A stretch of DNA of 64,000 bases from assembly GCA_963770375.1 (NCBI GenBank), contig CAVYPM010000020.1:1-64000 (forward strand), read 5' to 3'. Below the pieces are notes generated by a model, which ran no database searches, was not told the origin of the DNA, and saw only the letters and a list, made by a program, of their open reading frames with translations. Each line of letters begins with the position of its first letter. Within the stretch, counting starts at the first letter, position 1. The DNA is from DASVBE01 sp963770375 (GTDB lineage Bacteria; Actinomycetota; Actinomycetes; Streptosporangiales; Streptosporangiaceae). Made by a program: the position numbers and the translations under genes. Positions 32,527 to 40,610 of the stretch are shown piece after piece.

Positions 32527-34022
32527 GCTTGCCTTACCTCCTTGGGCAGGCCGAAACGGATGTTCTCAGTGGCGACGACGCGCTCGGTTACCTCCACCGG
32601 GCCGAGCCCGCGGAGGGCGGAGACGATCTCCTCGACCACCGCCGGCGGCGCGGAGGCCCCGGCGGTGAGCCCGATCGTGCCGGCCCCGGCCAGCCAGCCC
32701 AGCTCGATGTCCTCCGGGCCGTCGATCAGGTATGCGGGCGTGCCATCCCGCTCCGCCACCTCCACCAGGCGGCGCGAGTTCGACGAGTTCGCCGACCCGG
32801 CCACCAGGACCAGGTCGCATTCGCTCGCGATAGCCCGCACGGCGAGCTGCCGGTTGGTGGTGGCGTAGCAGATGTCGTCGCTGCCCGGGCCGCGCGCGGC
32901 CGGGAAGCGCTCGAGCAGCTCGCCCACGACACCGTCGGCCTCCTCGGCCGACAGCGTGGTCTGCATCAGGTAGGCCACCTTGGCCGGGTCGTCCGGCTTC
33001 AGCCTGGCCACGTCGGCGCCGCTCTCCACCAGCACGGTCGAGCCCGGCGCCTCGCCCAGCGTGCCCTCGACCTCCTCGTGGCCGGAGTGCCCGATCAGCG
33101 CCACCAGGTAGCCGTCGGCGGCGAACCGCCGCGCCTCGGCGTGCACCTTGGAGACCAGCGGGCAGGTCGCGTCGATGGCGCCCATGCCGCGCCGCTCGGC
33201 TTCGTCCCGCACCGCGGGCGCTACCCCGTGCGCGGAGAACACCACCGGCGCGCCGTCCGGCACTTCGGTCAGCTCGTCCACGAAGATCGCGCCGCGCTGC
33301 TCCAGGTCGGCGACCACCCGGGAGTTGTGCACGATCTGCTTGCGCACGTAGACCGGCTGGCCGTGCCGTTCGAGCGCCCGCTCGACGATCTCGATGGCCC
33401 GTTCCACCCCGGCGCAGAACGACCGCGGCCCGGCCAGGATCACCTTCCGCCGCCCGGCCGCCGCGGCCCACCGGGCCAGCGCGGGCCCGGCCTGCCGCAG
33501 CGAGCGCAGCGCCGCCGCCCCGCCGGCCAGCGTGGCCGGCCCGAGCGGCCGGGCCGCGGTGTCGGACACCGCACGGACCACGATCGCGGGCCGGTCCGCG
33601 GCTGCCGTGAGCAGCCCGGCCGACTCCAGGTCGGCGGCCAGCGCGCCGCCGGCCGCCAGCCGTTCCCGGCCCGCACCGCGGACCAGCCGCGGCGTGCTCA
33701 CCACCGGCCCGGCCACCGCGCGCAGCCCGGCCCGCCGCAGCTCCCCGGCCAGCAGCGGTGCCGACGGGCAGCTGATCTCCGCCGCCCCGCCGGTGACCCG
33801 CGACGCGACCACGAGGTCCCCGGGCTGCAGGCTGGCCGACAGTCCCCCGCCGGTCCCTGCTACCGCGAGCATCCCGAAGGAAGCGGTACGCAATTCTGCG
33901 GCGGCGGACTCGGCTCTCGACGGGCCGTATCCGGTGCGCCGGACATCCCCCGCCGGGCCCAGTCCGCGCCGCACCGCGCGGGCCTCGATCCGCAGCGGCG
34001 CGCACACAAGCAGCCGGTTCAT
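32523..34022 (-). CDS. ispH: HpnG-like nucleosidase fused to IspH
   Basis: A 499-residue fusion. Residues 1-185 are a phosphorylase-superfamily domain like HpnG, which removes adenine from adenosylhopane: 'GGGLSASLQPGDLVVAS', 'ADLESAGLL' at the Met-Glu position and 'VVRAVSDTA' with the catalytic Asp. Residues 190-499 are a complete IspH, the [4Fe-4S] HMBPP reductase that makes IPP and DMAPP: Cys in 'PRSFCAGVERA', 'DATCPLVSKVH' and 'DDICYATTNRQ', the Glu motif 'HEEVEGTLGE' and 'SANSSNSRRL'. ATG 34022 has AGGAGG nine bases upstream. One polypeptide thus joins isoprenoid supply to a late hopanoid step. A second, housekeeping ispH would be expected elsewhere. Confidence 0.92.
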   Translation of the reverse strand: MNRLLVCAPLRIEARAVRRGLGPAGDVRRTGYGPSRAESAAAELRTASFGMLAVAGTGGGLSASLQPGDLVVASRVTGGAAEISCPSAPLLAGELRRAGLRAVAGPVVSTPRLVRGAGRERLAAGGALAADLESAGLLTAAADRPAIVVRAVSDTAARPLGPATLAGGAAALRSLRQAGPALARWAAAAGRRKVILAGPRSFCAGVERAIEIVERALERHGQPVYVRKQIVHNSRVVADLEQRGAIFVDELTEVPDGAPVVFSAHGVAPAVRDEAERRGMGAIDATCPLVSKVHAEARRFAADGYLVALIGHSGHEEVEGTLGEAPGSTVLVESGADVARLKPDDPAKVAYLMQTTLSAEEADGVVGELLERFPAARGPGSDDICYATTNRQLAVRAIASECDLVLVAGSANSSNSRRLVEVAERDGTPAYLIDGPEDIELGWLAGAGTIGLTAGASAPPAVVEEIVSALRGLGPVEVTERVVATENIRFGLPKEVRQA

Positions 34023-34039
34023 CGGCGTCCTCCTGATGT

Positions 34040-34057
34040 CCCGGCGGGAACGCCGGG
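34040..34057 (-). promoter_or_regulatory. hairpin between shc and hpnG-ispH
   Basis: A perfect 7-bp stem, cccggcg/cgccggg, with a 4-base loop in the 46-bp gap, the only real gap in the operon. It may be a processing or stability element rather than a terminator, since the downstream genes need the same transcript. Confidence 0.4.
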
Positions 34058-34068
34058 TTGCTGCCACA

Positions 34069-36009
34069 TCACCGGCGGCCTGCCAGGTAGCGGCCCAGCG
34101 CGCTGACCGGGAAGACCACCCGGTACAGGTGGTAATTGATGTAGAAGTCACCGGGGAACCCGGTGCCGGTGAACTGCGGCTCGTCCCAGCCGCCGTCCGG
34201 GCGCTGGGTCTGCGCCAGCCAGCGGATGCCCCGCTCGGCCGCGGCGCCGTCCCCGTCCCCGGCCGCCAGCAGCGCGAGCAGCGCCCAGGCGGTCTGCGAC
34301 GCGGTCGACTCGCCCCGCCCGGCCCAGCTGGGGTCGTCGTAGGAGCGGAGGTCCTCACCCCAGCCGCCGTCCGGGTTCTGGTGCGCTTCCAGCCACGCCA
34401 CCGCCCGGCGGATGCACGGCTTGCCCGGCCGCACGCCGGCCGCGATCAGGCCGGGCACCACCGCACCGGTGCCGTAGATGTAGTTCGCGCCCCACCGGCC
34501 GAACCACGACCCGTCGCTTTCCTGCGCCCGCAGCAGCCAGGCCACACCGCGGCGCACCGCCTTGCTGCCGGCCAGCCCCTCGGCGGCGAGGGCCTCGATC
34601 GTGTGCGCCGTGACGTCCGCCGACGGCGGGTCGATGACCTCACCGAAGTCGCAGAACGGCAGCTTGGTGACCAGCCGCTTGACGTTGTCCGCGTCGAAGG
34701 CGCCCCAGCCGCCGTCCTTGGACTGCATCCCGGTCAGCCAGGTCACGCCGCGCTGCACGGCCGCGGCCGACCGCGGGGTCGCCGCGGTGGCCACCCGGCG
34801 CAGCGCGAGCAGCACCTCGGCCGTGTCGTCCACGTCCGGGTAGCCGTCGTTGTCGAACTCGAACGCCCAGCCTCCGGGGGCCAGCCCGGGCCGCCGGACC
34901 TGCCAGTCCCCCGGGCCCCTGATCTCCTCGTCCAGCACCCAGCCGGCCGCCCTCATCAGCGCCGGGTGGTCAGCGGGCAGGCCCGCGTCGGCCAGGCCGA
35001 TGATCGCCAGCACGGTGTCCCACACCGGGGACTGGCAGGCCTCGAGCCGGCGGACCGGGCCGTCCGGGGTGTCCTCCCAGATCGTGAACCGGTCGAGCCC
35101 GGCCAGGCCGCGGGCTACGACCGGGTGGTCCAGGCTGTAGCCGAGCAGGTGCAGCGCCATCAGCGAGTACACCCAGGGCGGCTGGATTCCGCCCCACGAC
35201 CCGTCCCGCTCCTGCCGGGCGATGATCCACTCCGCCGCGCGGCGCATCGCCGCGGTGCGCACCGCCCGCATGGGCCGGGTCTTCGCCGGACCGCCCTCGT
35301 ACCGGTGCAGGACCTTGTCGAGCCGCTCGAACACCGCGGACCAGCCGTCCGCGGTCCGCGCCGGCACGGGGCCGGGACGCGTGCCCGCCGGGTACAGCTC
35401 AGGCAGTTCGAACGGCAGCGGCCGGGACGGCCGCAGCGACCCGACGACGGTCAGCGGCACGATCGTCTGCCGGGCCCAGCAGGCCCAGTCGTACACGTTG
35501 AACGGCGCCCAGGCGGGCAGGTAGATCAGCTCCGGCGGCATCACCGGCAGGTCGTCCCAGGACCACTGGCCGACCAGGGCCAGCCAGATCCGGGTGAACA
35601 CCCGGGTGGCCGGGATGCCGCCCCGGTCCCTGATCCACGCCGCGGTTTCCGCCATGTGCCCGGCGTCCGGGGCGTCCCCGGCCAGCCGCAGCGCCACGTA
35701 CGCCTCGACGGTGGTGGACAGGTCGGCCTCGCCGCCCGCGAAGTTCGACCAGGTGCCGTCGGCACGCCGCTGCGACCTGATCCAGCGGGCCGCCGCGTCG
35801 GTCTCCTCCGGCGTCCTGATCCGCAGGAACTCCCGCAGCAGCAGGTCCTCGGCGTCCATGGTGACGTTGGTCTGCAGCTCGCCCTGCCACCAGCCGTCCT
35901 CATGCTGCCGGCCGAGAAGATGCCCGACCGCCCGGTCCAGTGTTTCCCTCGCCACTTCCGGCACGGCCTGATCCTGCTGGCCGGCCGGACTGGCTTCCGT
36001 GGTTGTCAT
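34069..36009 (-). CDS. shc: squalene-hopene cyclase
   Basis: A 646-residue class II triterpene cyclase that converts squalene to hopene at the membrane. The catalytic acid motif DxDDTA is present as 'YPDVDDTAEVLLAL' (about residue 365). Many QW repeats are visible, for example 'GRQHEDGWWQGEL', 'ARQERDGSWGG', 'GMQSKDGGWGAFD', 'AHQNPDGGWGED' and 'TQRPDGGWDE'. The C-terminal 'FPGDFYINYHLYR' is the usual SHC end. The length fits the 630-680 range. ATG 36009 lies four bases after the prenyl synthase stop; its ribosome site is weak, so coupling to the gene before is likely. Confidence 0.96.
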   Translation of the reverse strand: MTTTEASPAGQQDQAVPEVARETLDRAVGHLLGRQHEDGWWQGELQTNVTMDAEDLLLREFLRIRTPEETDAAARWIRSQRRADGTWSNFAGGEADLSTTVEAYVALRLAGDAPDAGHMAETAAWIRDRGGIPATRVFTRIWLALVGQWSWDDLPVMPPELIYLPAWAPFNVYDWACWARQTIVPLTVVGSLRPSRPLPFELPELYPAGTRPGPVPARTADGWSAVFERLDKVLHRYEGGPAKTRPMRAVRTAAMRRAAEWIIARQERDGSWGGIQPPWVYSLMALHLLGYSLDHPVVARGLAGLDRFTIWEDTPDGPVRRLEACQSPVWDTVLAIIGLADAGLPADHPALMRAAGWVLDEEIRGPGDWQVRRPGLAPGGWAFEFDNDGYPDVDDTAEVLLALRRVATAATPRSAAAVQRGVTWLTGMQSKDGGWGAFDADNVKRLVTKLPFCDFGEVIDPPSADVTAHTIEALAAEGLAGSKAVRRGVAWLLRAQESDGSWFGRWGANYIYGTGAVVPGLIAAGVRPGKPCIRRAVAWLEAHQNPDGGWGEDLRSYDDPSWAGRGESTASQTAWALLALLAAGDGDGAAAERGIRWLAQTQRPDGGWDEPQFTGTGFPGDFYINYHLYRVVFPVSALGRYLAGRR

Positions 36010-36013
36010 GGCG

Positions 36014-37033
36014 TCAGCTCTGCCGCGCGGTGATGAACTCGGCGATCCCGGCGAACTCCGCGCGCACGTCAGCGGGCATCTGGGTGTCGGACAGGCACTG
36101 GCCCGCGGCGGCCAGCTGGCTGTCCGCCTCGGTCTCCGCCCAGGCCCGGCCGCCGGCCTCCTCGACCAGCGCGGCGGCACGCAGCAGGTCGTCCTCGCTG
36201 AGCGGGTCCGGGCTGGCCAGCAGCGCGCCGAGCTGGTCCGCGGCCGCGGTGCCGCTGGTCAGCGCGGCCACTACGGGCAGCGACTTCTTCCTGGCCCGCA
36301 GGTCCGCGCGGACCGGCTTGCCGGTGACTTCCGGGGCACCCCAGATGCCCAGCAGGTCGTCGGTCAGCTGGAAGGCCAGCCCGGCGTGCGCGCCGAACCC
36401 GGCCAGGCCCATGGCCAGATCGGCGGGCGCGCCCACGTAGATCGCGCCGATGCTGCACGCACAGGCCATCAGCGCCGCGGTCTTGTCCCCGGCCATCTGC
36501 CGGCACTGCTCGAGCGTGATGTCGTCGCGGCGCTCGAAGGCCAGGTCGGCGCCCTGCCCGGCGATCAGCCGCTGCACCGAGGCGGACAGGCAGCGGGACG
36601 CCCACAGGCTGTTCGGCGCGGGGCCCTCCAGCAGGATGTCCTGGGCCAGCACCAGCATCGCGTCGCCGGCCAGGATCGCCGCGCCGACCCCGAACACCGT
36701 CCACGCGGTGGGCTTGTGCCGCCGCTCGGTGTCGCCGTCCATGATGTCGTCGTGCACCAGCGAGAAGTTGTGCACCAGCTCGACCGCGGCGGCGGCGGGC
36801 ACGCCCTGCTCGGGGGACGCGCCCGCGGCCCGGGTGGACAGCAGGGCCAGCGCCGGGCGCAGCGCCTTGCCGGACGGCACCGCCGCGCTCGGCGTGCCGT
36901 CGGCGTCGGCCAGGCCCAGATGATAGGCGGCGACCGCCCGGACGTCCGGGCTCAGCGTGGCCACGGCCGCCGCGATGGCCGGCCCGACCAGGTCACGGGC
37001 GGTTTCCACGCCTGCAGGGATGGTTGCGGTCAT
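36014..37033 (-). CDS. polyprenyl (farnesyl-type) diphosphate synthase
   Basis: A 339-residue trans-prenyltransferase. The first Asp-rich motif is 'LVHDDIMDGDTERRH' (DDxxD) and the second is 'FQLTDDLLGIWG'. 'GKALRPALALL' is the IPP-binding Lys/Arg block at the N-terminus. Given its place in a hopanoid operon it most likely makes farnesyl diphosphate for HpnC/HpnD; product length cannot be settled from the residues before the first motif by eye. It overlaps HpnE's stop region by four bases (ATGA) and has AGGAG before ATG 37033. Confidence 0.92.
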   Translation of the reverse strand: MTATIPAGVETARDLVGPAIAAAVATLSPDVRAVAAYHLGLADADGTPSAAVPSGKALRPALALLSTRAAGASPEQGVPAAAAVELVHNFSLVHDDIMDGDTERRHKPTAWTVFGVGAAILAGDAMLVLAQDILLEGPAPNSLWASRCLSASVQRLIAGQGADLAFERRDDITLEQCRQMAGDKTAALMACACSIGAIYVGAPADLAMGLAGFGAHAGLAFQLTDDLLGIWGAPEVTGKPVRADLRARKKSLPVVAALTSGTAAADQLGALLASPDPLSEDDLLRAAALVEEAGGRAWAETEADSQLAAAGQCLSDTQMPADVRAEFAGIAEFITARQS

Positions 37034-38433
37034 GTCGGCGCTCCTGCCCAGGCCTGCTCGAGCGCGCCAGCCTGGGCCCCCTGGCCCGTCGCAGGCGGCC
37101 AGGCGAGGCCCCGTCTGAGTTCCCGTGCCGCGGTCAGCCCGCTCCGCACGGCTCCTTCCATCGTGTCCGGCCACCCTGTTGCGGTCCACGCGCCCGCCAG
37201 CACCAGGCCGGGCAGCCTGGTCGGGGCGGCCGGGCGGAGCCGGCCGGCGCCGGGCTCCTGGCGGAACGTCGCGTGCCGTTCCCTGGTCACGAAGAAGTCC
37301 GTGACCTGGGCCCGGCTCGCCGCCGGGAAGATCTCGGTCAGCGCGGGCAGGAACTGCTCGCGCAGCTGCGCGGCCGGCACGTCGATGTAGCGGTCCGCAG
37401 CGGACAGCGACACCGCCAGGTACTGGCCGTGGGGGACACCGGCCACCGCGGTCTTGTCGAACACCCACTGCAGCGGGGAGTCCACCGTGGCGGCCAGCGG
37501 CAGGTCGGTGACCTGCCGGTCGTAGATGACGTGCACGTTGATGATCGGCGAGGTGCCCAGCGCGGCCCACGGCCGCTCCCCGGCCTCGGGCGGCAGCAGC
37601 CGGTCCGCGGCGGCCGGCGGCAGCGCCACTACGACGCCGTCCGCGGCCAGGTCGGTTTCCTCCCGGTCGGCGCCGGACGCGGCCCGCACGGTCAGCCCGC
37701 CGCCGGCCGCGGGCGTGACCGCGACCGCGCTGGTGGCCAGCCGGACCTCGGCGCCGAGCCGGGCCAGCAGCCGGGCCGACGCGGTGCCGTGCAGCTCGCC
37801 CAGCGGGATCCCGGCCCAGCCGATGTCGGCCGCGTCCCGCTTGCCGATCAGCGCGGTCTGCACGACCTTGGCCGCCAGCGCCAGGCTCGCGTCGTCCCCG
37901 GCGATGTTCATGGTGGACACGGTGAACAGGTCCCACAGCGCGCGGCGCGCGTGCTCGCCCTGCCCGTGCGCGGCCAGCCAGTCGCCCAGGCGCTTCTCGT
38001 CGGTGGCCGGGTCCTCCGGGTTCAGGAACCGCATGCCCAGCGTGGCCCGGGCGGCCCCGGCCCGCTCGGCCAGCGACAGGTGCCGGTACGTGGCCATGGC
38101 CTTGCCCAGCTGCAGCGGCCCGGGCAGCTGGGTCCGGCGCAGCCGGGCGGTCCGCCCCGGCGCCAGCACGGTGACGTCGAACCGGTCCTGCAGCGGCGCG
38201 GACGCGCTGACCCCGAGCCGGTCGAGCAGCGCCCGGTAGGCGGTGCAGCAGGCCAGGTACACGTGCTGGCCGTTGTCGATGGCCAGCTCGCCGCGGCGGA
38301 ACGAGGTGGTCGCCCCGCCGAGCCGGGGCCTGGCCTCCAGCAGCGTGACCGCGGCGCCGGCCTCGCGCAGCGCGATCGCCGCGCTGATCCCGGCCAGGCC
38401 GCCGCCGATGACGATGACGCGGCGCTCGCTCAT
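37030..38433 (-). CDS. hpnE: hydroxysqualene dehydroxylase HpnE
   Basis: A 467-residue FAD enzyme of the phytoene-desaturase-like group that reduces hydroxysqualene to squalene. The dinucleotide motif 'VIVIGGGLAGISAAIAL' is at the N-terminus, followed by 'LLEARPRLGGATTSF'. 'DNGQHVYLACCTAYRALL' is a block found in HpnE rather than in carotenoid desaturases. The C-terminal FAD block is 'GLVLAGAWTATGWPDTMEGA'. Start and stop overlap both neighbours by four bases. The hpnC-hpnD-hpnE order is the standard squalene route. Confidence 0.95.
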   Translation of the reverse strand: MSERRVIVIGGGLAGISAAIALREAGAAVTLLEARPRLGGATTSFRRGELAIDNGQHVYLACCTAYRALLDRLGVSASAPLQDRFDVTVLAPGRTARLRRTQLPGPLQLGKAMATYRHLSLAERAGAARATLGMRFLNPEDPATDEKRLGDWLAAHGQGEHARRALWDLFTVSTMNIAGDDASLALAAKVVQTALIGKRDAADIGWAGIPLGELHGTASARLLARLGAEVRLATSAVAVTPAAGGGLTVRAASGADREETDLAADGVVVALPPAAADRLLPPEAGERPWAALGTSPIINVHVIYDRQVTDLPLAATVDSPLQWVFDKTAVAGVPHGQYLAVSLSAADRYIDVPAAQLREQFLPALTEIFPAASRAQVTDFFVTRERHATFRQEPGAGRLRPAAPTRLPGLVLAGAWTATGWPDTMEGAVRSGLTAARELRRGLAWPPATGQGAQAGALEQAWAGAPT

Positions 38434-39356
38434 GACGGCATCACCTGCCGCATCCGGGTGGCCGGGCGGGTCATCCCGGCCAGGGACCGTACTGCAACCA
38501 TGGCCTTCTCTCTGGTGGTCAGCGACAGCCTGGTCTGCAGGACTGCCGCGGGCTGGGCGGAAATGCGCTCCAGCAGCCGCCGGTAAATGCCGGCCATGGC
38601 CCCGGCCGATGCGGCGCTACGAGGGTCGAGCAGCGGCAGGAGCTGGAGCCCGGTGGCGTACCAGCCCCGGGCCCGGTCTGCCTCGAACCGGATCACCTCG
38701 TGCAGGCGGTCGTCGGACGGCAGCTCGGTGCCGCCGGCGACCAGGGTGGTGCCGAACTGTTTCAGGTCCTCGGCGGGCAGGTAGACCCGGCCGGTGCCGT
38801 AGTCCTCCCTGATGTCCCGCAGGATGTTGGTCAGCTGCAGCGCGATGCCCAGGGCGTCGGCCAGCGGCTCGGCCACCTGCGGGTCGGCGCAGCCGAATAC
38901 GCCGAGCGACAGCCGGCCGATCGACCCGGCCACGCACCGGCAGTACCACTCGAGGTCGCTGAACGTGGTGTAGCTGGTCCCGCGGACGTCGGCCTCGCAG
39001 CCGTCGACCAGCTCGCCGAACGCGGCCAGCGGGATCGGGAACCGGCCCGCCGCGTCGTGCAGCGCGATCAGAACCGGGTCGTCCCCCGGGTCAGCGCCCG
39101 GGCCGGCCAGGGCGAGCACCACGGCGCGGGCCTCCGCCAGCTCGGTGACCTTCTGCTCCGCGGGCAGGTCGCCGTCGCAGATGTCGTCGACCCGGCGCGC
39201 AAAAGCGTAAACCGCGGAAAGGGCCTGCCTTTTGGCGGCTGGCAGCAGCTTGATGCCGTACGAGAAGTTCTTGGCCTGCGAGCCGGTGATCTGCTCGCAC
39301 TGCTCGTAGGCGGCCCGCACCGCGTCCGGGCCGGGTCGGCTGGTCACCGGGCTCAC
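38430..39356 (-). CDS. hpnD: presqualene diphosphate synthase HpnD
   Basis: A 308-residue squalene/phytoene synthase family enzyme that condenses two farnesyl diphosphates to presqualene diphosphate. The first Asp-rich motif is 'AFARRVDDICDGD' and the second 'LTNILRDIREDYGTGRVYLP'. 'YCRCVAGSIGRLSLGVFG' is the family's central helix. The GTG start overlaps the hpnC stop (GTGA); the longer open frame to 39824 is only an antisense-like extension. The C-terminus ends 'RPATRMRQVMPS', and the stop overlaps hpnE. Confidence 0.95.
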   Translation of the reverse strand: MSPVTSRPGPDAVRAAYEQCEQITGSQAKNFSYGIKLLPAAKRQALSAVYAFARRVDDICDGDLPAEQKVTELAEARAVVLALAGPGADPGDDPVLIALHDAAGRFPIPLAAFGELVDGCEADVRGTSYTTFSDLEWYCRCVAGSIGRLSLGVFGCADPQVAEPLADALGIALQLTNILRDIREDYGTGRVYLPAEDLKQFGTTLVAGGTELPSDDRLHEVIRFEADRARGWYATGLQLLPLLDPRSAASAGAMAGIYRRLLERISAQPAAVLQTRLSLTTREKAMVAVRSLAGMTRPATRMRQVMPS

Positions 39357-40306
39357 CGCCCCGTCACATAGGCGCGCAGGGCCGCTTGCGCGGTGGCCGC
39401 CTTGCCTGGCGTGTGGGTGGCGCGCAGGACGTCGTACCGGGCCGCTTCGATCGCGGCCAGCGCGGCCCGGCCGCCCGCCACGTACCCGGCGACCGCCACC
39501 CGGGCCCACCCGCGCAGCGACCCGACCAGCGGCGCGCCCGCAGTGAGCAGGGACCGGGCCCGCTGGCACTCGAACGCCATCAGCGAGCGCAGCGCCGTGG
39601 TGGCCCGCGGCGCGGCCAGGTCGACCTCGGCCACGTCCCACCGGGCCAGGTCCTCGCCGGGCAGGTAGATCCGGCCCGCCCGGTAGTCCTCGGCCACGTC
39701 CTGCCAGTGCTCGACCAGCTGCAGCGCGGTGCACACCCGGTCCGAGGCCACCGCGCGGGCCGGGCTGAATTGCCCGAACACGTACAGCACAATGCGGCCC
39801 ACCGGATTGGCCGACAGCTCGCAATAGCCGAGGAGATCGGCATAGCCCGGATAGCGGCTAACGACCTGGTCCTGCCGGTTCGCCTCGATCAGGTCGAGAA
39901 AAGGCTGCGCCGGGATGCCGCACTGGCCCACGGTCGCCGCGAGCGCGGTGATGACCTGGGACCGGGGCTCGCCGGGCGCGCCGTACAGGCGGCGCAGGTC
40001 GGTTTCCAGTTCGTCCAGCAGCCGCGGCCGGTCCGGGACCGGCGCCCGGTCGCCGATGTCATCGACGGTGCGCGCGAAGCCGTAAACCGCCATCAGGTGC
40101 TGCCGGTAGCGGGCCGGCAGAGCGCGTAGCGCGACCGGGAAGTTTTCCCCGGTGGAGCGCTCCTGCATGGCCGCGGCGACGCTGTCGCCCGCGGCGGGCC
40201 CGGCCGGGCCGGAAGCTGGCGTGCTGTTACGGCCACCCCCGGCCGACACCGTCTGTGCGACGGTATCGACCGTGGCCGCCGTATCTGGTTCAGGCTCGCT
40301 CGTCAT
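39353..40306 (-). CDS. hpnC: hydroxysqualene synthase HpnC
   Basis: A 317-residue squalene-synthase family protein that converts presqualene diphosphate to hydroxysqualene. 'ENFPVALRALPARYRQHLMA' is the typical HpnC start of the fold. Asp motifs are 'GFARTVDDIGDR' and 'LVEHWQDVAEDYRAGRIYLP'. About 45 residues of low-complexity sequence precede the fold. I place the start at ATG 40306 ('MTSEPEPD'); an earlier ATG near 40380 lies in AT-rich DNA that is more likely a promoter. It is the first gene of the hopanoid operon. Confidence 0.93.
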   Translation of the reverse strand: MTSEPEPDTAATVDTVAQTVSAGGGRNSTPASGPAGPAAGDSVAAAMQERSTGENFPVALRALPARYRQHLMAVYGFARTVDDIGDRAPVPDRPRLLDELETDLRRLYGAPGEPRSQVITALAATVGQCGIPAQPFLDLIEANRQDQVVSRYPGYADLLGYCELSANPVGRIVLYVFGQFSPARAVASDRVCTALQLVEHWQDVAEDYRAGRIYLPGEDLARWDVAEVDLAAPRATTALRSLMAFECQRARSLLTAGAPLVGSLRGWARVAVAGYVAGGRAALAAIEAARYDVLRATHTPGKAATAQAALRAYVTGR

Positions 40307-40365
40307 TCGCGTGCCATCGCGCGTCACGGTCCCTATTTCTGCATAGTTCTGAACGAATTGCAAAA

Positions 40366-40564
40366 ATGACATCTGCGTCATCTGACACCGGCGTCGCACT
40401 TAGCTTGACCTCGGTGTTGCACCTACTGAACGGCGACTGCACCCGCGCCGGTTCACCGGATCCTAATACGCCGGGCGGCTCCCTCTGTGTGGTTCCGGGC
40501 CGTAATCGCGGAAAATCCCCGGGGAGCTGCACGATTAAATACTGACGTCATTGTCATATTGACA
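40366..40564. promoter_or_regulatory. cluster of GTCA/TGAC dyads upstream of the hopanoid operon
   Basis: The 300-bp gap before hpnC is AT-rich in parts and holds three dyads built from the same half-site: ATGAC-n6-GTCAT at 40366-40381, TGACGTCA at 40543-40550 and TGTCA-tat-TGACA at 40552-40564. They could bind one dimeric regulator. The hpn promoter should lie here, but no -35/-10 pair is convincing. Confidence 0.45.
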
Positions 40565-40610
40565 GGGGCGGACGCTCAGGCGAGGCGCCCAGAGGCGGCC
40601 GGGACCGGCG

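Noticed and set aside
37030..40306. Reading hpnC-hpnD-hpnE as a carotenoid (crtB/crtI) set
   Set aside because: Two synthase paralogues followed by an HpnE-type protein and shc is the squalene-hopene pattern; no lycopene cyclase or CrtI-specific blocks are present.
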